Part shown: positions 43,573 to 53,162 of the stretch, piece by piece
Layout: each line of letters begins with the position of its first letter
How positions within the stretch are numbered: the first letter of the stretch is position 1
Program-made: the position numbers and the translations under genes
From: Planctomycetota bacterium
Lineage (GTDB): Bacteria > Planctomycetota > UBA1135 > GCA-002686595
Direction: 5' to 3'
NCBI GenBank assembly: GCA_020853575.1
Contig: JADYYP010000021.1
Location: forward strand, 100,690 to 164,689
DNA: 64,000 bases
The notes under the pieces: model-generated
Database searches by the model: none
What the model was told of the DNA's origin: nothing
Seen by the model: the letters and a program-made list of their open reading frames with translations, nothing else

Positions 43573-45288
43573 ATGAAGCGTGTTTGGAACAGTGCGGCGT
43601 GGGGCTTGGTCTTGGCGTCGGCGGCGCGCGCGCAGGCTCCGCTGTACGACCTGTTCAGCCTGACCCCGGGCGAGCAGTTCGGCAGCAGCGTCGTGGGGCT
43701 CGGTGACGTCGACGGGGACGGCATCGGGGATCTCGCGGTCGGCTGCAAGGGCGCCGCGGGCGCGCAAGCCGGGTCGGGCGCGGTGCGCATCTACAGCGGC
43801 GTGAGCGGCGCGCTGATCCGCCAGATCAACGGCGAGCGCAGCGGCGATCAGTTCGGCCACGCGATCGATTGGATCGGCGACATCGACGGCGACGGCGTGA
43901 ACGATCTGATCATCGGCGCGCCGAACCACGAGTGGACCTCGGGCACCGACCGCGGCGCCGTGTACACCTACTCGGGGGCCACGGGAGCGCAGATCTGGAA
44001 GCTCGGTGGCAACGCCGACGGCGATCGACTCGGTTTCGCCGTGTCGCGCGTGCCCGACGTCAACGCCGACGGCATCGACGACTACGCCTTCAGCAAGCCC
44101 TGGGGGGACTCGGGCTCGCTCACCGACAATGGCGTGGTGTGGATCCACTCGGGCGCGACGCACGCGTCCTTGCGGCTGTACACGGGTGCGGCCAGCGGCG
44201 ACCACTTCGGGTACGCGCTCGACGGCATCGCCGACGTCAACGGCGATGGTCGCGGCGATCTCCTGATCGGAGCACCGCAGGCCGACGCCGCCGGCATCTT
44301 CGACTCCGGTCGCGCCTACCGCGTCTCGGGAGCTTCGAGCGGAACGACCTTGACGACCTACTCGGGCTCGACGAGCGCGGGCTGGTTCGGACACACCGTC
44401 GCGGGCTTGCCCGACACGAGTGGCGACGGACGTCCGGAGACGCTGGTCGGCGAGCCCTTCGTCAGCGTCGGCGGCGTCACGGGCTCGGGCCGCATCCGCG
44501 CCTACTCGAGCTCGAATGGCGCGGTGCTCTTGACGCTCAGCGGCGCCACCCAAGACGCCTACGGCTGGGTGATGTGCGGCATGGGCGACTTCGATGGCGA
44601 CGGCAAGGGTGACGTCCAAGTCGGCGTGCCCTTCGCGGACTACGCCACGTGGACCAACACCGGACTGGCGAAGGTCTACTCGGGCGCGAGCGGCGCGCTC
44701 TTGACCGCGATGACCGGCTACTACGACGGCGAGGGTTTCGGCGCCGCCGTGGGCGACGCGGGCGACATCAACGGCGACGGCTTCCACGACGCGATCGCGG
44801 GCAGCCCCAAGTACAACCAATACGGCGTCGACGCCGGTCGCGCGCGCGTCGTGCTGGGCAACGCCGAGTTCCCCACGAACTACTGCACCGGCAAGACCAA
44901 CTCGCAGGGCTGTGAGCCGCTGATCGGCATCGGCGGATGCGCGAGCGCGACCGTCGGTGACCTGCAGATCGTCGGCGTCAACGTGCTGCCCAACGTCAGC
45001 GGCATCATGATTTGGTCGCTGTCGTCCGCGGCGACACCGTTCTACGGCGGCACGCTGTGCCTCGGCGCGCCGATCCGTCGCACGCCGGTGCAGAACTCGA
45101 CGGTCAACGTCAGCGTCTACCCCTGCACGGGCATCTACAACTACCACTTCTCGCGCGCCAAGATGGCCGCGGAAGGGTTGGTTCCAGGCATGCGCATCAA
45201 GGCTCAGTACTGGAGTCGCGACAACGGCTTCGTCGCGCCCAACAACATCGGCCTCACCAACGCCGTGGACATCTTGATCCTGCCGTAG
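43573..45288 (+). CDS. secreted FG-GAP repeat (integrin-alpha-like) protein with C-terminal module
   Basis: Exported 571-residue protein. The signal peptide ends ASAARAQA. About seven FG-GAP repeats follow (residues about 30-430), each with a (Q/H)FG-x-(S/A)(V/I)-x-(G/D)(L/I)-D-(V/I)(D/N)GDGxxDLxIGAP pattern, the seven-bladed beta-propeller of integrin alpha chains. The C-terminus from YCTGKTNSQGC (codon at 44881) is the recurring secreted-protein module with SGIMIWSLS, LCLGAPIRRTP and YWSRDN...LTNAVDILILP. GGAG seven bases before ATG 43573 supports the start. Function is likely surface binding; no enzyme motif is seen. Confidence 0.88.
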   Translation: MKRVWNSAAWGLVLASAARAQAPLYDLFSLTPGEQFGSSVVGLGDVDGDGIGDLAVGCKGAAGAQAGSGAVRIYSGVSGALIRQINGERSGDQFGHAIDWIGDIDGDGVNDLIIGAPNHEWTSGTDRGAVYTYSGATGAQIWKLGGNADGDRLGFAVSRVPDVNADGIDDYAFSKPWGDSGSLTDNGVVWIHSGATHASLRLYTGAASGDHFGYALDGIADVNGDGRGDLLIGAPQADAAGIFDSGRAYRVSGASSGTTLTTYSGSTSAGWFGHTVAGLPDTSGDGRPETLVGEPFVSVGGVTGSGRIRAYSSSNGAVLLTLSGATQDAYGWVMCGMGDFDGDGKGDVQVGVPFADYATWTNTGLAKVYSGASGALLTAMTGYYDGEGFGAAVGDAGDINGDGFHDAIAGSPKYNQYGVDAGRARVVLGNAEFPTNYCTGKTNSQGCEPLIGIGGCASATVGDLQIVGVNVLPNVSGIMIWSLSSAATPFYGGTLCLGAPIRRTPVQNSTVNVSVYPCTGIYNYHFSRAKMAAEGLVPGMRIKAQYWSRDNGFVAPNNIGLTNAVDILILP

Positions 45289-45392
45289 CGCGCCTCGGAC
45301 CCAGCGCCGCGCAGACGTTCGTGTGCGAGCCATCGGCGATTCGTCGACCGGGGCTCGCACACGCCCTGCGCGCACGCTCCACTCTCGGTCAC

Positions 45393-45905
45393 ATGGCCTC
45401 GAGACGCACGCGCAAGAGTCCCAGTGGAACACGACGCCCCAAGGCACTTCAGCCGCCGCACACGATCGGCTTCGTGCTGCGGCGCGCGTACTTCGCGCTC
45501 AATCGGCGCTTCGCCGCCGAAGTGGCCGCGGTCGGCGTGACACCCGAGCAGCACGGCGTGTTGTTCGTCGTGGGGCATGCACCGGGCTTGTCGCAGCGCG
45601 AGATCGCCGAGCGGTTGTGTTCCGACGCCAACACGATCGCCGCCTTGGTCCAACGCATGGAGGCCGTCGGGTGGCTAGAGCGCTCGCCCGATCCACTCGA
45701 CGCACGCATCCAACGTGTGTCGATCACCGACGCGGGTCGCGACAAGTGGAAACAGTCGTTCGCGATCTCGTCGCGCTGGCACCTGCGGGCTGTTGCGGGC
45801 TTCAGCGAGAGCGAGCGCGAGCGCCTGTTCGAGCTGCTCGAACGGCTGTACGAGAACGTGGCGCTCGATGCACACTCCCCGCCGGGTTCGGGCGCGCCGA
45901 GTTGA
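45393..45905 (+). CDS. MarR-family transcriptional regulator
   Basis: DNA-binding regulator of 170 residues with the MarR winged helix: an N-terminal helical dimerisation region (GFVLRRAYFALNRRFAAEV), GLSQREIAERLCSDANTIAALVQRMEAVGWLERSPDPLDARIQRVSITDAG in sections covering helix-turn-helix and wing (about residues 65-115), then C-terminal helices. Regulators of this family usually respond to small phenolic or oxidative signals and bind palindromes next to their own gene. The ATG at 45393 follows a 104-base gap after the FG-GAP gene. A terminator-like hairpin lies 55 bases after its stop. Confidence 0.9.
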   Translation: MASRRTRKSPSGTRRPKALQPPHTIGFVLRRAYFALNRRFAAEVAAVGVTPEQHGVLFVVGHAPGLSQREIAERLCSDANTIAALVQRMEAVGWLERSPDPLDARIQRVSITDAGRDKWKQSFAISSRWHLRAVAGFSESERERLFELLERLYENVALDAHSPPGSGAPS

Positions 45906-45959
45906 CGTTTCAGCTCGACCGCTCGTCGCCCGTCGATACGTGAACGTATGAAATACCGG

Positions 45960-45983
45960 AACCCCCTGGGCAACTCGGGGGTT
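45960..45983 (+). terminator. hairpin terminator after the MarR gene
   Basis: AACCCCC (45960-45966), a ten-base loop and GGGGGTT (45977-45983) form a seven-base-pair stem followed by TCTC, 55 bases beyond the regulator's stop and before the next plus-strand gene. The pyrimidine tail is short, so efficiency is uncertain. Confidence 0.5.
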
Positions 45984-46036
45984 TCTCGTCGGCCGATGTC
46001 GAGCTCGGGTGGCTCGTCCGGCCCGACGAAACCGTC

Positions 46037-47482
46037 ATGCGATCTTCACGCACCGTGTGCGCCTGGCTCACGCTGGGCTCCCTGGCATTCCCCCAAGGGC
46101 TCGAGCAACCGCGCGGTCTGTACGCCTTCGCGGGCGCCAGCAATCCAGCGAGCTTCCTCGACCACGACTTCGTCGCTGGCTACTTGCAGCGCGTCAGTTG
46201 GGCGGAGTTCGAGCCCAGCCCGGGCCAATACGAGTTCGCCGCGATCGACTCGTTCGTGGCGCAAACCGAGGCCAAGTCGCGCAGCATGACGCTGATCGTC
46301 TTCGCCGCCATGCCACCGGCGTGGCTGCTCGCCCAGCCCGGGGTGGCGACCTATACGCACCCCTCGTTCGGCTTGACCGTCGTGCCCTGGGATGCGACCG
46401 CGCTCGCACGTTGGGATCTGGTCGCGCAAGCGTTGGCCGACCATCTCGTGCCCAGTGCCGCGCACGCTGGCGCGCTGGTGCGCCTCGCGGATCATCCGGT
46501 CCTCCGCCAGATCAACGCCCCGGTCGTGGGGATGAACAGCCTGCGCGCGATTCCCAATGCGCACACCATGTTGCCTGGTTACGACCGCACCAGGTTCACC
46601 AACGCCGTGCTGCAGAGCGTGCACTCGATCCGTGATCGCTTCCCCTCGAAGTTCGCGTACTGCGGCTTCTTTCCGCTGCAGGACACATCCCAATTGCCGC
46701 CGCTGTGGCAGCACATCGATGCTCAATTCGACGCGCACTTCGACGGCGTGTCGGCGCCGATGCTGGGCCGATTCCAGGAGCTGTGGGCCGCGTCCAAGGA
46801 CCCGCTGACGCAGGTCGTCACCGGTCAACCATCGGCCACGGGCCTCGGCCAACCCCTGCTCGCATCACCCGCGACGTCCTACGTGATGCTGCAAGCCCAG
46901 CAGGGGTGGGAGTGCCCCTTCGCCAACCCCAATACCGTGGCCAACGCGACACCGGACGACGGCCTGCGCTTCGCCTACGACACCTACGGCTGCACCTACT
47001 ACGAGGTGTATCCCTGCGATCTCGACGAGCCGGCTCACGCCGCCGACCTGCGCGAGTGGGCCGCGCGCATCGCGAGCGCAAACTACTGCGCGGGGGCACC
47101 CAACAGCGTCGGCTCGGGCGCGCGCATCGGGCGCGTGGGCTCGGTTTCCCTGTCCCGCAACGACATGTCACTCCGCGTCGACGGAGCGCCCAGCAACGTC
47201 AGCGGGATCTTCTTCTACGGTGCGGTGAAGCACAACGCGACGCTCGGCAACGGCACGCTGTGCGTCGCGACTCCGGTGGCCCGCTTGGCGCGGCTTTCCA
47301 CCAGCGACGCGAGCGGCGTGTTCCTGCGGGCGCTGGATTTCAACGCGGGCCCGTTGGCGAGCGGACCGTTGCGCTTGACTCCCGGCTCGACCTGGAACTT
47401 CCAGTGTTGGTACCGCGACCCGGCCAGCGGCGGAGCCATGGCCAACTCCTCGGACGCGATCGCGATCCAGTTCTTGCCGTGA
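46037..47482 (+). CDS. secreted TIM-barrel-like protein with C-terminal module
   Basis: Exported 481-residue protein: signal peptide, then a domain (about 22-345) whose opening RVSWAEFEPSPGQYEFAAID, a TLIVFAAMPPAWLL strand, and an EVYPCDLDEP segment resemble the (beta/alpha)8 glycoside hydrolases with a beta-galactosidase-like N-terminus. I cannot identify both catalytic acids with certainty, so enzyme activity is unproven. The C-terminus, from YCAG (codon near 47084), is the recurring module with SGIFFYGAVK, LCVATPVARLARL and QCWYRDPASG...SSDAIAIQFLP. Glycan binding or hydrolysis is the natural guess for such an architecture. It is convergent with the propeller-like gene downstream (34 bases). 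Confidence 0.7.
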   Translation: MRSSRTVCAWLTLGSLAFPQGLEQPRGLYAFAGASNPASFLDHDFVAGYLQRVSWAEFEPSPGQYEFAAIDSFVAQTEAKSRSMTLIVFAAMPPAWLLAQPGVATYTHPSFGLTVVPWDATALARWDLVAQALADHLVPSAAHAGALVRLADHPVLRQINAPVVGMNSLRAIPNAHTMLPGYDRTRFTNAVLQSVHSIRDRFPSKFAYCGFFPLQDTSQLPPLWQHIDAQFDAHFDGVSAPMLGRFQELWAASKDPLTQVVTGQPSATGLGQPLLASPATSYVMLQAQQGWECPFANPNTVANATPDDGLRFAYDTYGCTYYEVYPCDLDEPAHAADLREWAARIASANYCAGAPNSVGSGARIGRVGSVSLSRNDMSLRVDGAPSNVSGIFFYGAVKHNATLGNGTLCVATPVARLARLSTSDASGVFLRALDFNAGPLASGPLRLTPGSTWNFQCWYRDPASGGAMANSSDAIAIQFLP

Positions 47483-47516
47483 AGCGAAGGCTGGGTTCCG
47501 ACGCGGAACCCGAGCG

Positions 47517-49292
47517 TCAGGGCAGCACTGTGTAGCGCAGCGCGCCGGAGAGGTTCGTGGACGAGCTCGCCTGCGCGTCGCGCGACCAGGCTTGGAGGTG
47601 AACCGCGGTGCCGGCGAGCGCGAGCTCCGGCGCGGGCGCGCCTCCGAGCGTGCCCGAGGTGAACGCGCTCCAGTCGAGGATCAGCGCACCGCTGCACACA
47701 CCGCTGGTCGACGTCGTGCCTCCGGTGTCGAGCAGCGGCGTGCGGCGCAGTGGGGGAGCGACGCACAGTGTTCCGCCTTGGAAGGGCGCATTGGCCGCGC
47801 CGCTCGTGCCGTAGACGAACAACCCGACGCGATGGTCGAGCAAGTCGCTCGCGGTGACCTGGAAGCCACTCGCGGCGCCGGCCCGCGGCAGTCCGCTGCA
47901 AGTCAAGCTCGCCCTGCACCCGAGCGAGTTGGCCTGCGCGCTGCAGTAGCCGGTGGGGATCCCGCGCGCGTCGAACTGCGCGTTCCAGGCGATCGGGTCG
48001 AAGAACACGCCGAGTGCGGTGGGCATGTCCGTGCGCCCGCCGACGTGGATGCGCTGGCCCGCGGAAATGAGCGCTTCGATGTGGAACTCGTTCGTCCCGT
48101 CGCCGCGGCCGGTCGTGTGCCGCGGCGCGATCCCTTGGCCGGGCAAGTAGTCGAAGAGCACGAGCTCTGCTCGCGTCTGAGTCTGCGGGCCGGGATACAC
48201 CGAAGCCGCGATCCACACCTGGCCCGCGCTGGTGGGCAGCGCGAATGCCGGCTGGAACCAGTTGGTGGCCGTGCTGCCCGTCGCGCGCTCGACGGCGCCC
48301 GACCCACGCTCGTGGCGCGCTACGAACAGCGAGCTCGCGCTCGCGAGTTGCGCGTGGCCGACGCTCCACACTGAACCGTCGCTGGCGAATGCGACATCGC
48401 GCGCCGAATCACTGCCCCCGAATCCGGCATCGGCCTCGACCGTCCACTGCACGCTTCCAGCCGCGTCGAACAGTGTCGTCAGCGTGTCCTTCGATCCACC
48501 CGCGACGTTCGTGGTGCCGAGCGCCACGATCGAGCCGTCCGCGGCGCACGCCAGGTGCTCGTAGGCCGCGCCGAGTTGGAGCGCGCCATCCGCGGTGTGC
48601 TGCCAGAGGATTGCGCCCGATGGTGAGAGCTTGGCGACGACGCCGAGGGCGCCCGCGGTGCCGCAGACGACGGCGTTGCCCGCCGCGTCGAGGCACAGGT
48701 CGCGGATCGACTCGCTTCCGGTCGGGTTCAATTCGAACGTCGGCGACGCGAGCAGCGTTCCGCTCGCATCGCGCAGCAACACGCGCGTCCGCTGGGTGCC
48801 GACGGCTTCGACGAACACGCTGAGCGAGCGCTGCTGCGTGGCGTCGAGCTGTGCGAACACCGTGGCCGAGGCCACGCCCGCGGTGAAGCTCTCCAGCCAA
48901 CGCAAGCTGCCGTCGGGCGCCAGGCTCAACGCGACGACCTCGGTGGCCGCGCGCGTTCCGACGAAGGTCACATTGTCCGCGGCGTCGACGAAGGCCGCGC
49001 GGTAGCGCATCGACGAGCTCGGCCCGAATTTCTTCGACCACGCGAGGTTGCCGCTCTCACCGAGCTTCACGAAACGCGTCGCGCCCTGGGGCGCACCGGT
49101 GTAGAGGCAGGCGTACACCACGCCCGAGGGAGTCGCCGCCAGCGCGAACGTGCCACAGTCGCTGTCCCAGGCCTCGGGCAGCACGTAGACGTGCTCCCAC
49201 TGGAGCGGGACCTGCGCGCTCGACTCCATGCAACTCACGCACATCCAGGCTGCGATGCGCAGGGCCGTTCGCTGTCGTCGGGAGCTCTTCAT
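47517..49292 (-). CDS. secreted beta-propeller-like repeat protein with C-terminal module
   Basis: Exported 591-residue protein. The signal peptide ends MESSAQ. The body (about 25-430) is a series of 50-55 residue units with patterns such as (A/G)(A/S)DGS(I/V)xALG(T/H) and (A/G)xNAVVCGTAG(A/V), typical of PQQ/delta-60-like propeller repeats that log values per blade. The C-terminus, from YCSAQANSLGC (codon near 47946), is the recurring module with VGLFVYGTSG, LCVAPPLRRTPLL, CSGALILDWSAF and QAWSRDAQASS. The ATG at 49292 was chosen for its signal peptide; upstream in-frame sequence is not protein-like. It reads away from the MauG operon on the same strand, 64 bases downstream of it. Function is unknown. 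Confidence 0.78.
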   Translation of the reverse strand: MKSSRRQRTALRIAAWMCVSCMESSAQVPLQWEHVYVLPEAWDSDCGTFALAATPSGVVYACLYTGAPQGATRFVKLGESGNLAWSKKFGPSSSMRYRAAFVDAADNVTFVGTRAATEVVALSLAPDGSLRWLESFTAGVASATVFAQLDATQQRSLSVFVEAVGTQRTRVLLRDASGTLLASPTFELNPTGSESIRDLCLDAAGNAVVCGTAGALGVVAKLSPSGAILWQHTADGALQLGAAYEHLACAADGSIVALGTTNVAGGSKDTLTTLFDAAGSVQWTVEADAGFGGSDSARDVAFASDGSVWSVGHAQLASASSLFVARHERGSGAVERATGSTATNWFQPAFALPTSAGQVWIAASVYPGPQTQTRAELVLFDYLPGQGIAPRHTTGRGDGTNEFHIEALISAGQRIHVGGRTDMPTALGVFFDPIAWNAQFDARGIPTGYCSAQANSLGCRASLTCSGLPRAGAASGFQVTASDLLDHRVGLFVYGTSGAANAPFQGGTLCVAPPLRRTPLLDTGGTTSTSGVCSGALILDWSAFTSGTLGGAPAPELALAGTAVHLQAWSRDAQASSSTNLSGALRYTVLP

Positions 49293-49356
49293 GTTTCGTC
49301 CGTTCGGGGCGCTGTGCGGGCCGTCGTGCATCGCTGAGCGTGCGTTCGATGGCAGC

Positions 49357-50616
49357 TCAGTGCTCGCGCGGCTCGATTCTATCGCGGGGTCCGAGCCACT
49401 GGCGCGGCGGCTCGGCACCGGTGAGGCTCTCGAGGAACGCGATCAGATCCCGTTGCTCGCCCTGGTCGAGCTCGAGCGGCTTGAGCGTCTGCTCCTGGTG
49501 GTGACCGACCTGGGTGACGCCCTCCAGCGTCGAATAGAAGTGCACGACGTCCGCCAGGCGCGCGAATTGGCCCTGGTGCATGTAGGGCGGCGAGAGCGCG
49601 ACGTTGCGCAGGCTCGGCGTGCGGTACTCGCCGAAACTCTGCGGTGTCTGGCGCAGGGTCTCGAGTCGCAGCGCGGCCTCGCCCTGGCGCTCGTCGCTGA
49701 ATTCGCCGAGCGCGTTGAACGGATCGAGCTTGACGCGCTCCACGCCCGCGTAGCGCGCCGGATCGTCGGGGCGGCCGCCACCTAGCGGCGGAATGCCGAT
49801 GTTGTGGAACTCACCGTCGCTGAAGTTCGGCCCGCCGTGGCACGAGCGGCAGTTGCCCTTGCCGCTGAAGATCTTCCAGCCGCGCAAGGCGGACGGGCTC
49901 AGGGCCCCTGCGTCGCCCGCGACGAAGGCGTCGAAGGGAGCGTCGCGGCGCACCAGCTTGCGCTCGTAGGCTTCGAGGCACTTGCCGACATTGGCGGCGA
50001 CGCGGCTCGCGGCCCGACGTTGCTCGTCGCTCAGCGCGCGCCACGCGGCATGCGGAGCGGCCTGCGAATCCGCGGGTCCCGGCTTGGCGTGCGCGGGCCA
50101 GTTCGAGGTCTCGGGCAACGCGCTGAACAAGAGCTCGTACTCGCTGCGAAGGCGCGCATCACCCGCGATCAAGTGTGCGAGCGCGACGCGGTCGCCGCCC
50201 ATCTCGATCGCGCTCTCGAGCGGCTGCACGGCTTGCGCCCACAGCGAATCGGCGCGGCCGTCCCAGAAGAACCAGCGCTGGTAGGCGACGTTCCACAGGG
50301 TCGGCGAGTGGCGCGGACCGCGCTCGAGACCTTCGAAGACTTGCTTGCCGTCGCCGAAGCCGAGCGCCGGATCGTGGCACGTGGCGCAGGAGATCGCGCC
50401 ATTGGCCGACAAGCGCGCGTCGAAAAACAGGCTCTGTCCGAGCCGCGCCGCGCGTTCGTCGTCGGCGAAACGATTGGTCGGGCTGGGCGGCGGAGCCGGC
50501 AAGGGTGAGTGCGTCGCGGCGCGCCGCGCGTCCTGCGCGGTCCACTCCGGAGGCGCGTCTTGCGCGCGTCCCGCGGGTCCCAGGGCGAATGTCGCGAACA
50601 GCAGCGCGAGGTGCAT
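49357..50616 (-). CDS. di-haem cytochrome c peroxidase (MauG/CcpA family), secreted
   Basis: Second MauG-type enzyme of the window, 419 residues, with an N-terminal signal sequence ending PAGRAQ. Haem motifs are CATCH (C77, C80, H81) and CRSCH (C256, C259, H260). Conserved segments SPTLWNVAYQRWFFWDGRADSLW and SLRNVALSPPYMHQG are present in shorter parts. The mid-region insert (about residues 165-205) with ETSNWPAHAKP is longer than in the lipoprotein copy at 27541-28719. It is the last gene of a compact operon: membrane glycosyltransferase, NHL propeller, YtkA/FixH-like lipoprotein, then this (gaps of 23, 5 and 7 bases). It may oxidise or cross-link a partner protein, as MauG does, but that is inference. 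Confidence 0.88.
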   Translation of the reverse strand: MHLALLFATFALGPAGRAQDAPPEWTAQDARRAATHSPLPAPPPSPTNRFADDERAARLGQSLFFDARLSANGAISCATCHDPALGFGDGKQVFEGLERGPRHSPTLWNVAYQRWFFWDGRADSLWAQAVQPLESAIEMGGDRVALAHLIAGDARLRSEYELLFSALPETSNWPAHAKPGPADSQAAPHAAWRALSDEQRRAASRVAANVGKCLEAYERKLVRRDAPFDAFVAGDAGALSPSALRGWKIFSGKGNCRSCHGGPNFSDGEFHNIGIPPLGGGRPDDPARYAGVERVKLDPFNALGEFSDERQGEAALRLETLRQTPQSFGEYRTPSLRNVALSPPYMHQGQFARLADVVHFYSTLEGVTQVGHHQEQTLKPLELDQGEQRDLIAFLESLTGAEPPRQWLGPRDRIEPREH

Positions 50617-50623
50617 GGCGCCC

Positions 50624-51172
50624 TCAATCGGCGAGCAGCACGTCGCATTGCGCGCGCTCGGTTACTGCGCCCAGCGTGATGTCGAAGTACAGCTCCCAAT
50701 GACCGGTCATGTGGAAGTACATGCCCTCGACCACGAAGTGCCCGTCGTCGGCGCGCGAGATCCTGGGCACGCGGTTCATGCCATGGCCGTGCTCCGGCAT
50801 CGCGGCGTCCACCGCCAACTCGAGTCCGCCCGCGAGCGCTTCCGGATGCGCGGAGAGCGCGGGCCAGACGTGGATCGTGAACGACTCGTTGTCGGGCATC
50901 GACTGCGGCGCGGGATCGATGAACAGCCTGTACGAGTTCGCATTGCTGGCGAGCGCGTGGTGCTCGGCCCACGCGGGGCGCTGCGCGGCGGCCGGGGGCT
51001 GCGTGGCGCTGAGCTGCGGTGCGGCTGGAGTCGTGGGCGTTGGCTGCGCTGCTTCGGCTGGTGCGGCGCCCTGCTCGAGCGGCGCGCCGCTCGACTCGCG
51101 TTCGCGAGCCCGTTGAGCGCTGCACGCAACCAGGGCGAGAAACGAGAGCGACGTGAAGAGTGTGCGGCGCAT
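50624..51172 (-). CDS. YtkA/FixH-like lipoprotein
   Basis: A 182-residue exported protein with lipobox LVAC (Cys17) followed by an 80-residue Ala/Pro/Gln-rich linker and a C-terminal beta-sandwich-like domain (about 95-175). In this domain the motif MPEHGHGMN and the later FHMTGHWELYFDI match the YtkA/FixH-like fold, some members of which bind copper. It lies between the NHL propeller gene (five bases upstream) and the MauG gene (seven bases downstream), which makes it part of that operon. Metal binding is suggested by the His/Met cluster but is not shown. Confidence 0.72.
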   Translation of the reverse strand: MRRTLFTSLSFLALVACSAQRARERESSGAPLEQGAAPAEAAQPTPTTPAAPQLSATQPPAAAQRPAWAEHHALASNANSYRLFIDPAPQSMPDNESFTIHVWPALSAHPEALAGGLELAVDAAMPEHGHGMNRVPRISRADDGHFVVEGMYFHMTGHWELYFDITLGAVTERAQCDVLLAD

Positions 51173-51177
51173 CACGG

Positions 51178-53139
51178 TCAGTCTTTCTTGAAGGTCGAGC
51201 GGATGAACGAGCGCGAGCCGTAGGCGCCGTAGAACTCGCCGCTCGCGGTCAGGACCTGCCCGCGGTGATTGCCCCAGTCGACGATCCACAGTCGGCCAGA
51301 ATCGTCGACGTCGAGCCCGCGTGGCCGGTGGAACTCGATGCGGCCGAGGCCCGGCTGACCGAACGTCGCGCGAGCCACTCCGGCGGCGTCGAAGCGCGTG
51401 ATGCGATGCAGCGCAGAGTCGGAGACGAACACGCTGCCGTCGGGGGCCGTCGCGATCCCGCCGGGACGCAGGAACTGGCCAACCCGCAGGCCGTGCGAGC
51501 CGAAGCCGCGCAGCTGCGGGCCGCTCGCGAGCGTCACGCCGTCGGCGCCCACGGCGCAGGGAAAGACGCGCACGTCGGCGTCGAGCTCGTCGACCACGGC
51601 CAGGCTGTTCGAGAACGCGTCGAAAGCCAGATCGATCGGCCGCGATCCGAGCACCCCCGTGGCGAGAGTGCGCGCGCGCTCGAAGCTCGCCGGGAGCGCG
51701 AACACGCGACGTTGCAGGCTGTCGAGCACCAGCAAGTGACCGGCGGGACCGAGCTCCAGCGCGTCGGGTCGGATCGCCAGCTCGGCATCGTCGAGCGCGA
51801 GCGCGTGCAGTTTCGCCAGGTCGAGCGAGCGCACGAACTTCAGCATGAAGAAGTCGAAGCCCACGGGCCGATGCTCGTCGTGGTTGAAGCGCCAACACGA
51901 GAGCGTGCCGGCGTCGACGTCGGCGACGTACAGCAGCTTGTTGGGCCAATCGACCTCGAGGTCGTTGGGCGCGCGCAATTGACCGGGGCGGTTGCCCCAC
52001 ATCCCCATGCGCGTGATCAGGATCGGCTCCCATGGCGTGGAGTCTTGCTCGACGTCGTAGAGCACGAGCGAGGGCGCCATGGGCTCGCTCAGTGCGAGGA
52101 CATCCGGTCCGACCGAGATGTGCGGGCCGTAGTGCGCCGCGACGACGCGCGTCCCCGGAATGTCGCGCGGCAGTTCCTCTTCACCGGCGATCAAGCGGAA
52201 GCCCTGGATGCGATTCTCCTGGGGCTCGCTGATCCACACGCGCGGCGCGGCCGAGCTCGGATCGATCGCGATGCCGCTGGGGTAGTGCAGCTTGCCTTCG
52301 CCTTCGCGCGGCAACAGCGCATGCAGGCCCCACTGGTAGCGCACGTTGCCCTCGAGATCGAAGACCTGCACGCGGTGGTTGTCGGTGTCGACGACGAACA
52401 GCTCACCCGCGTGGCAGGCGATGCCATCGGGGAAGGCGAAGAAGCCTGGGTGCGGACCGAAGTCGCCCCAGGTCTTGATGGGTTTCAGGTCGCGGTCGAG
52501 CTTGTGCACGCGATGGTTGCCGCTGTCGGTGACGTACACGAAGCCCGCGTCGTCGAGCGCGACCGCGAGCGGTCGCAGGAGCTGGCCCGGGCCGCTGCCG
52601 CGCTCGCCGAACTGAGCCAGCGGCTGGCCATCGTGGCTCAGCTTCTGCACACGATCATTGCCCGTGTCGCAGACGTACAGAGCCTCGCCGGTCACCGCGA
52701 GTCCGCGGGGATCGCGGAACTGGCCGGGGGCCGCGCCATAGCCGCCGAACGCGGCCAGCGCTCGGCCCGACAGGTCGCGCACGCGAATCTCGTGCACGCC
52801 GGAGCTCGCCACGAACACGCGTTCGACACCGTCGGGCGCCTTGGCCGCGGGCAGCACCGCGAGTCCGCGCGGGTCGGCGAGGCTCGCTCCCACGGCATCC
52901 GTCGCTGCGCGCTCTCCGAGCGTGCGACCGCGCTGCGCGAGCTCGATCCCTTGCCATGTCGAGACCGTGTCGAGCTCGCTCTCGGCCACCAGCAGCCCGT
53001 CGGGCGTCCAGCACAGCGCCGTCGGGGCGTGCGTTTGTGTCTGCGTCGCCGTGTAGATCCCGAATTGCCTCGGGCGGGGCGCGTTTTCCTCGTCCTGCGC
53101 GAACAGCGCCAACGCGACCAAGCAATGGAGCACGTGCAT
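51178..53139 (-). CDS. secreted NHL-repeat beta-propeller protein
   Basis: Exported 653-residue protein of NHL repeats. The signal peptide is short (MHVLHCLVALALFA). At least nine units of 42-55 residues follow. Each has the (G)-x-(F/L)-x-x-P-x-G-(I/L)-A-V and (V/L)-Y-V-x-D-(T/S)-(G/D)-N-(H/D)-R-(V) pattern (for example YVTDSGNHRVHKLD, FVVDTDNHRVQVFD, ITRFDAAGVARATFG), giving a six-bladed propeller or two of them. Such proteins bind glycans, ligands or partner proteins outside the cell. It is the second gene of the operon and lies directly upstream of the YtkA-like lipoprotein gene. No catalytic motif was recognised. Confidence 0.85.
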   Translation of the reverse strand: MHVLHCLVALALFAQDEENAPRPRQFGIYTATQTQTHAPTALCWTPDGLLVAESELDTVSTWQGIELAQRGRTLGERAATDAVGASLADPRGLAVLPAAKAPDGVERVFVASSGVHEIRVRDLSGRALAAFGGYGAAPGQFRDPRGLAVTGEALYVCDTGNDRVQKLSHDGQPLAQFGERGSGPGQLLRPLAVALDDAGFVYVTDSGNHRVHKLDRDLKPIKTWGDFGPHPGFFAFPDGIACHAGELFVVDTDNHRVQVFDLEGNVRYQWGLHALLPREGEGKLHYPSGIAIDPSSAAPRVWISEPQENRIQGFRLIAGEEELPRDIPGTRVVAAHYGPHISVGPDVLALSEPMAPSLVLYDVEQDSTPWEPILITRMGMWGNRPGQLRAPNDLEVDWPNKLLYVADVDAGTLSCWRFNHDEHRPVGFDFFMLKFVRSLDLAKLHALALDDAELAIRPDALELGPAGHLLVLDSLQRRVFALPASFERARTLATGVLGSRPIDLAFDAFSNSLAVVDELDADVRVFPCAVGADGVTLASGPQLRGFGSHGLRVGQFLRPGGIATAPDGSVFVSDSALHRITRFDAAGVARATFGQPGLGRIEFHRPRGLDVDDSGRLWIVDWGNHRGQVLTASGEFYGAYGSRSFIRSTFKKD

Positions 53140-53162
53140 CGACGCCGATCCTACCGCCGCGC

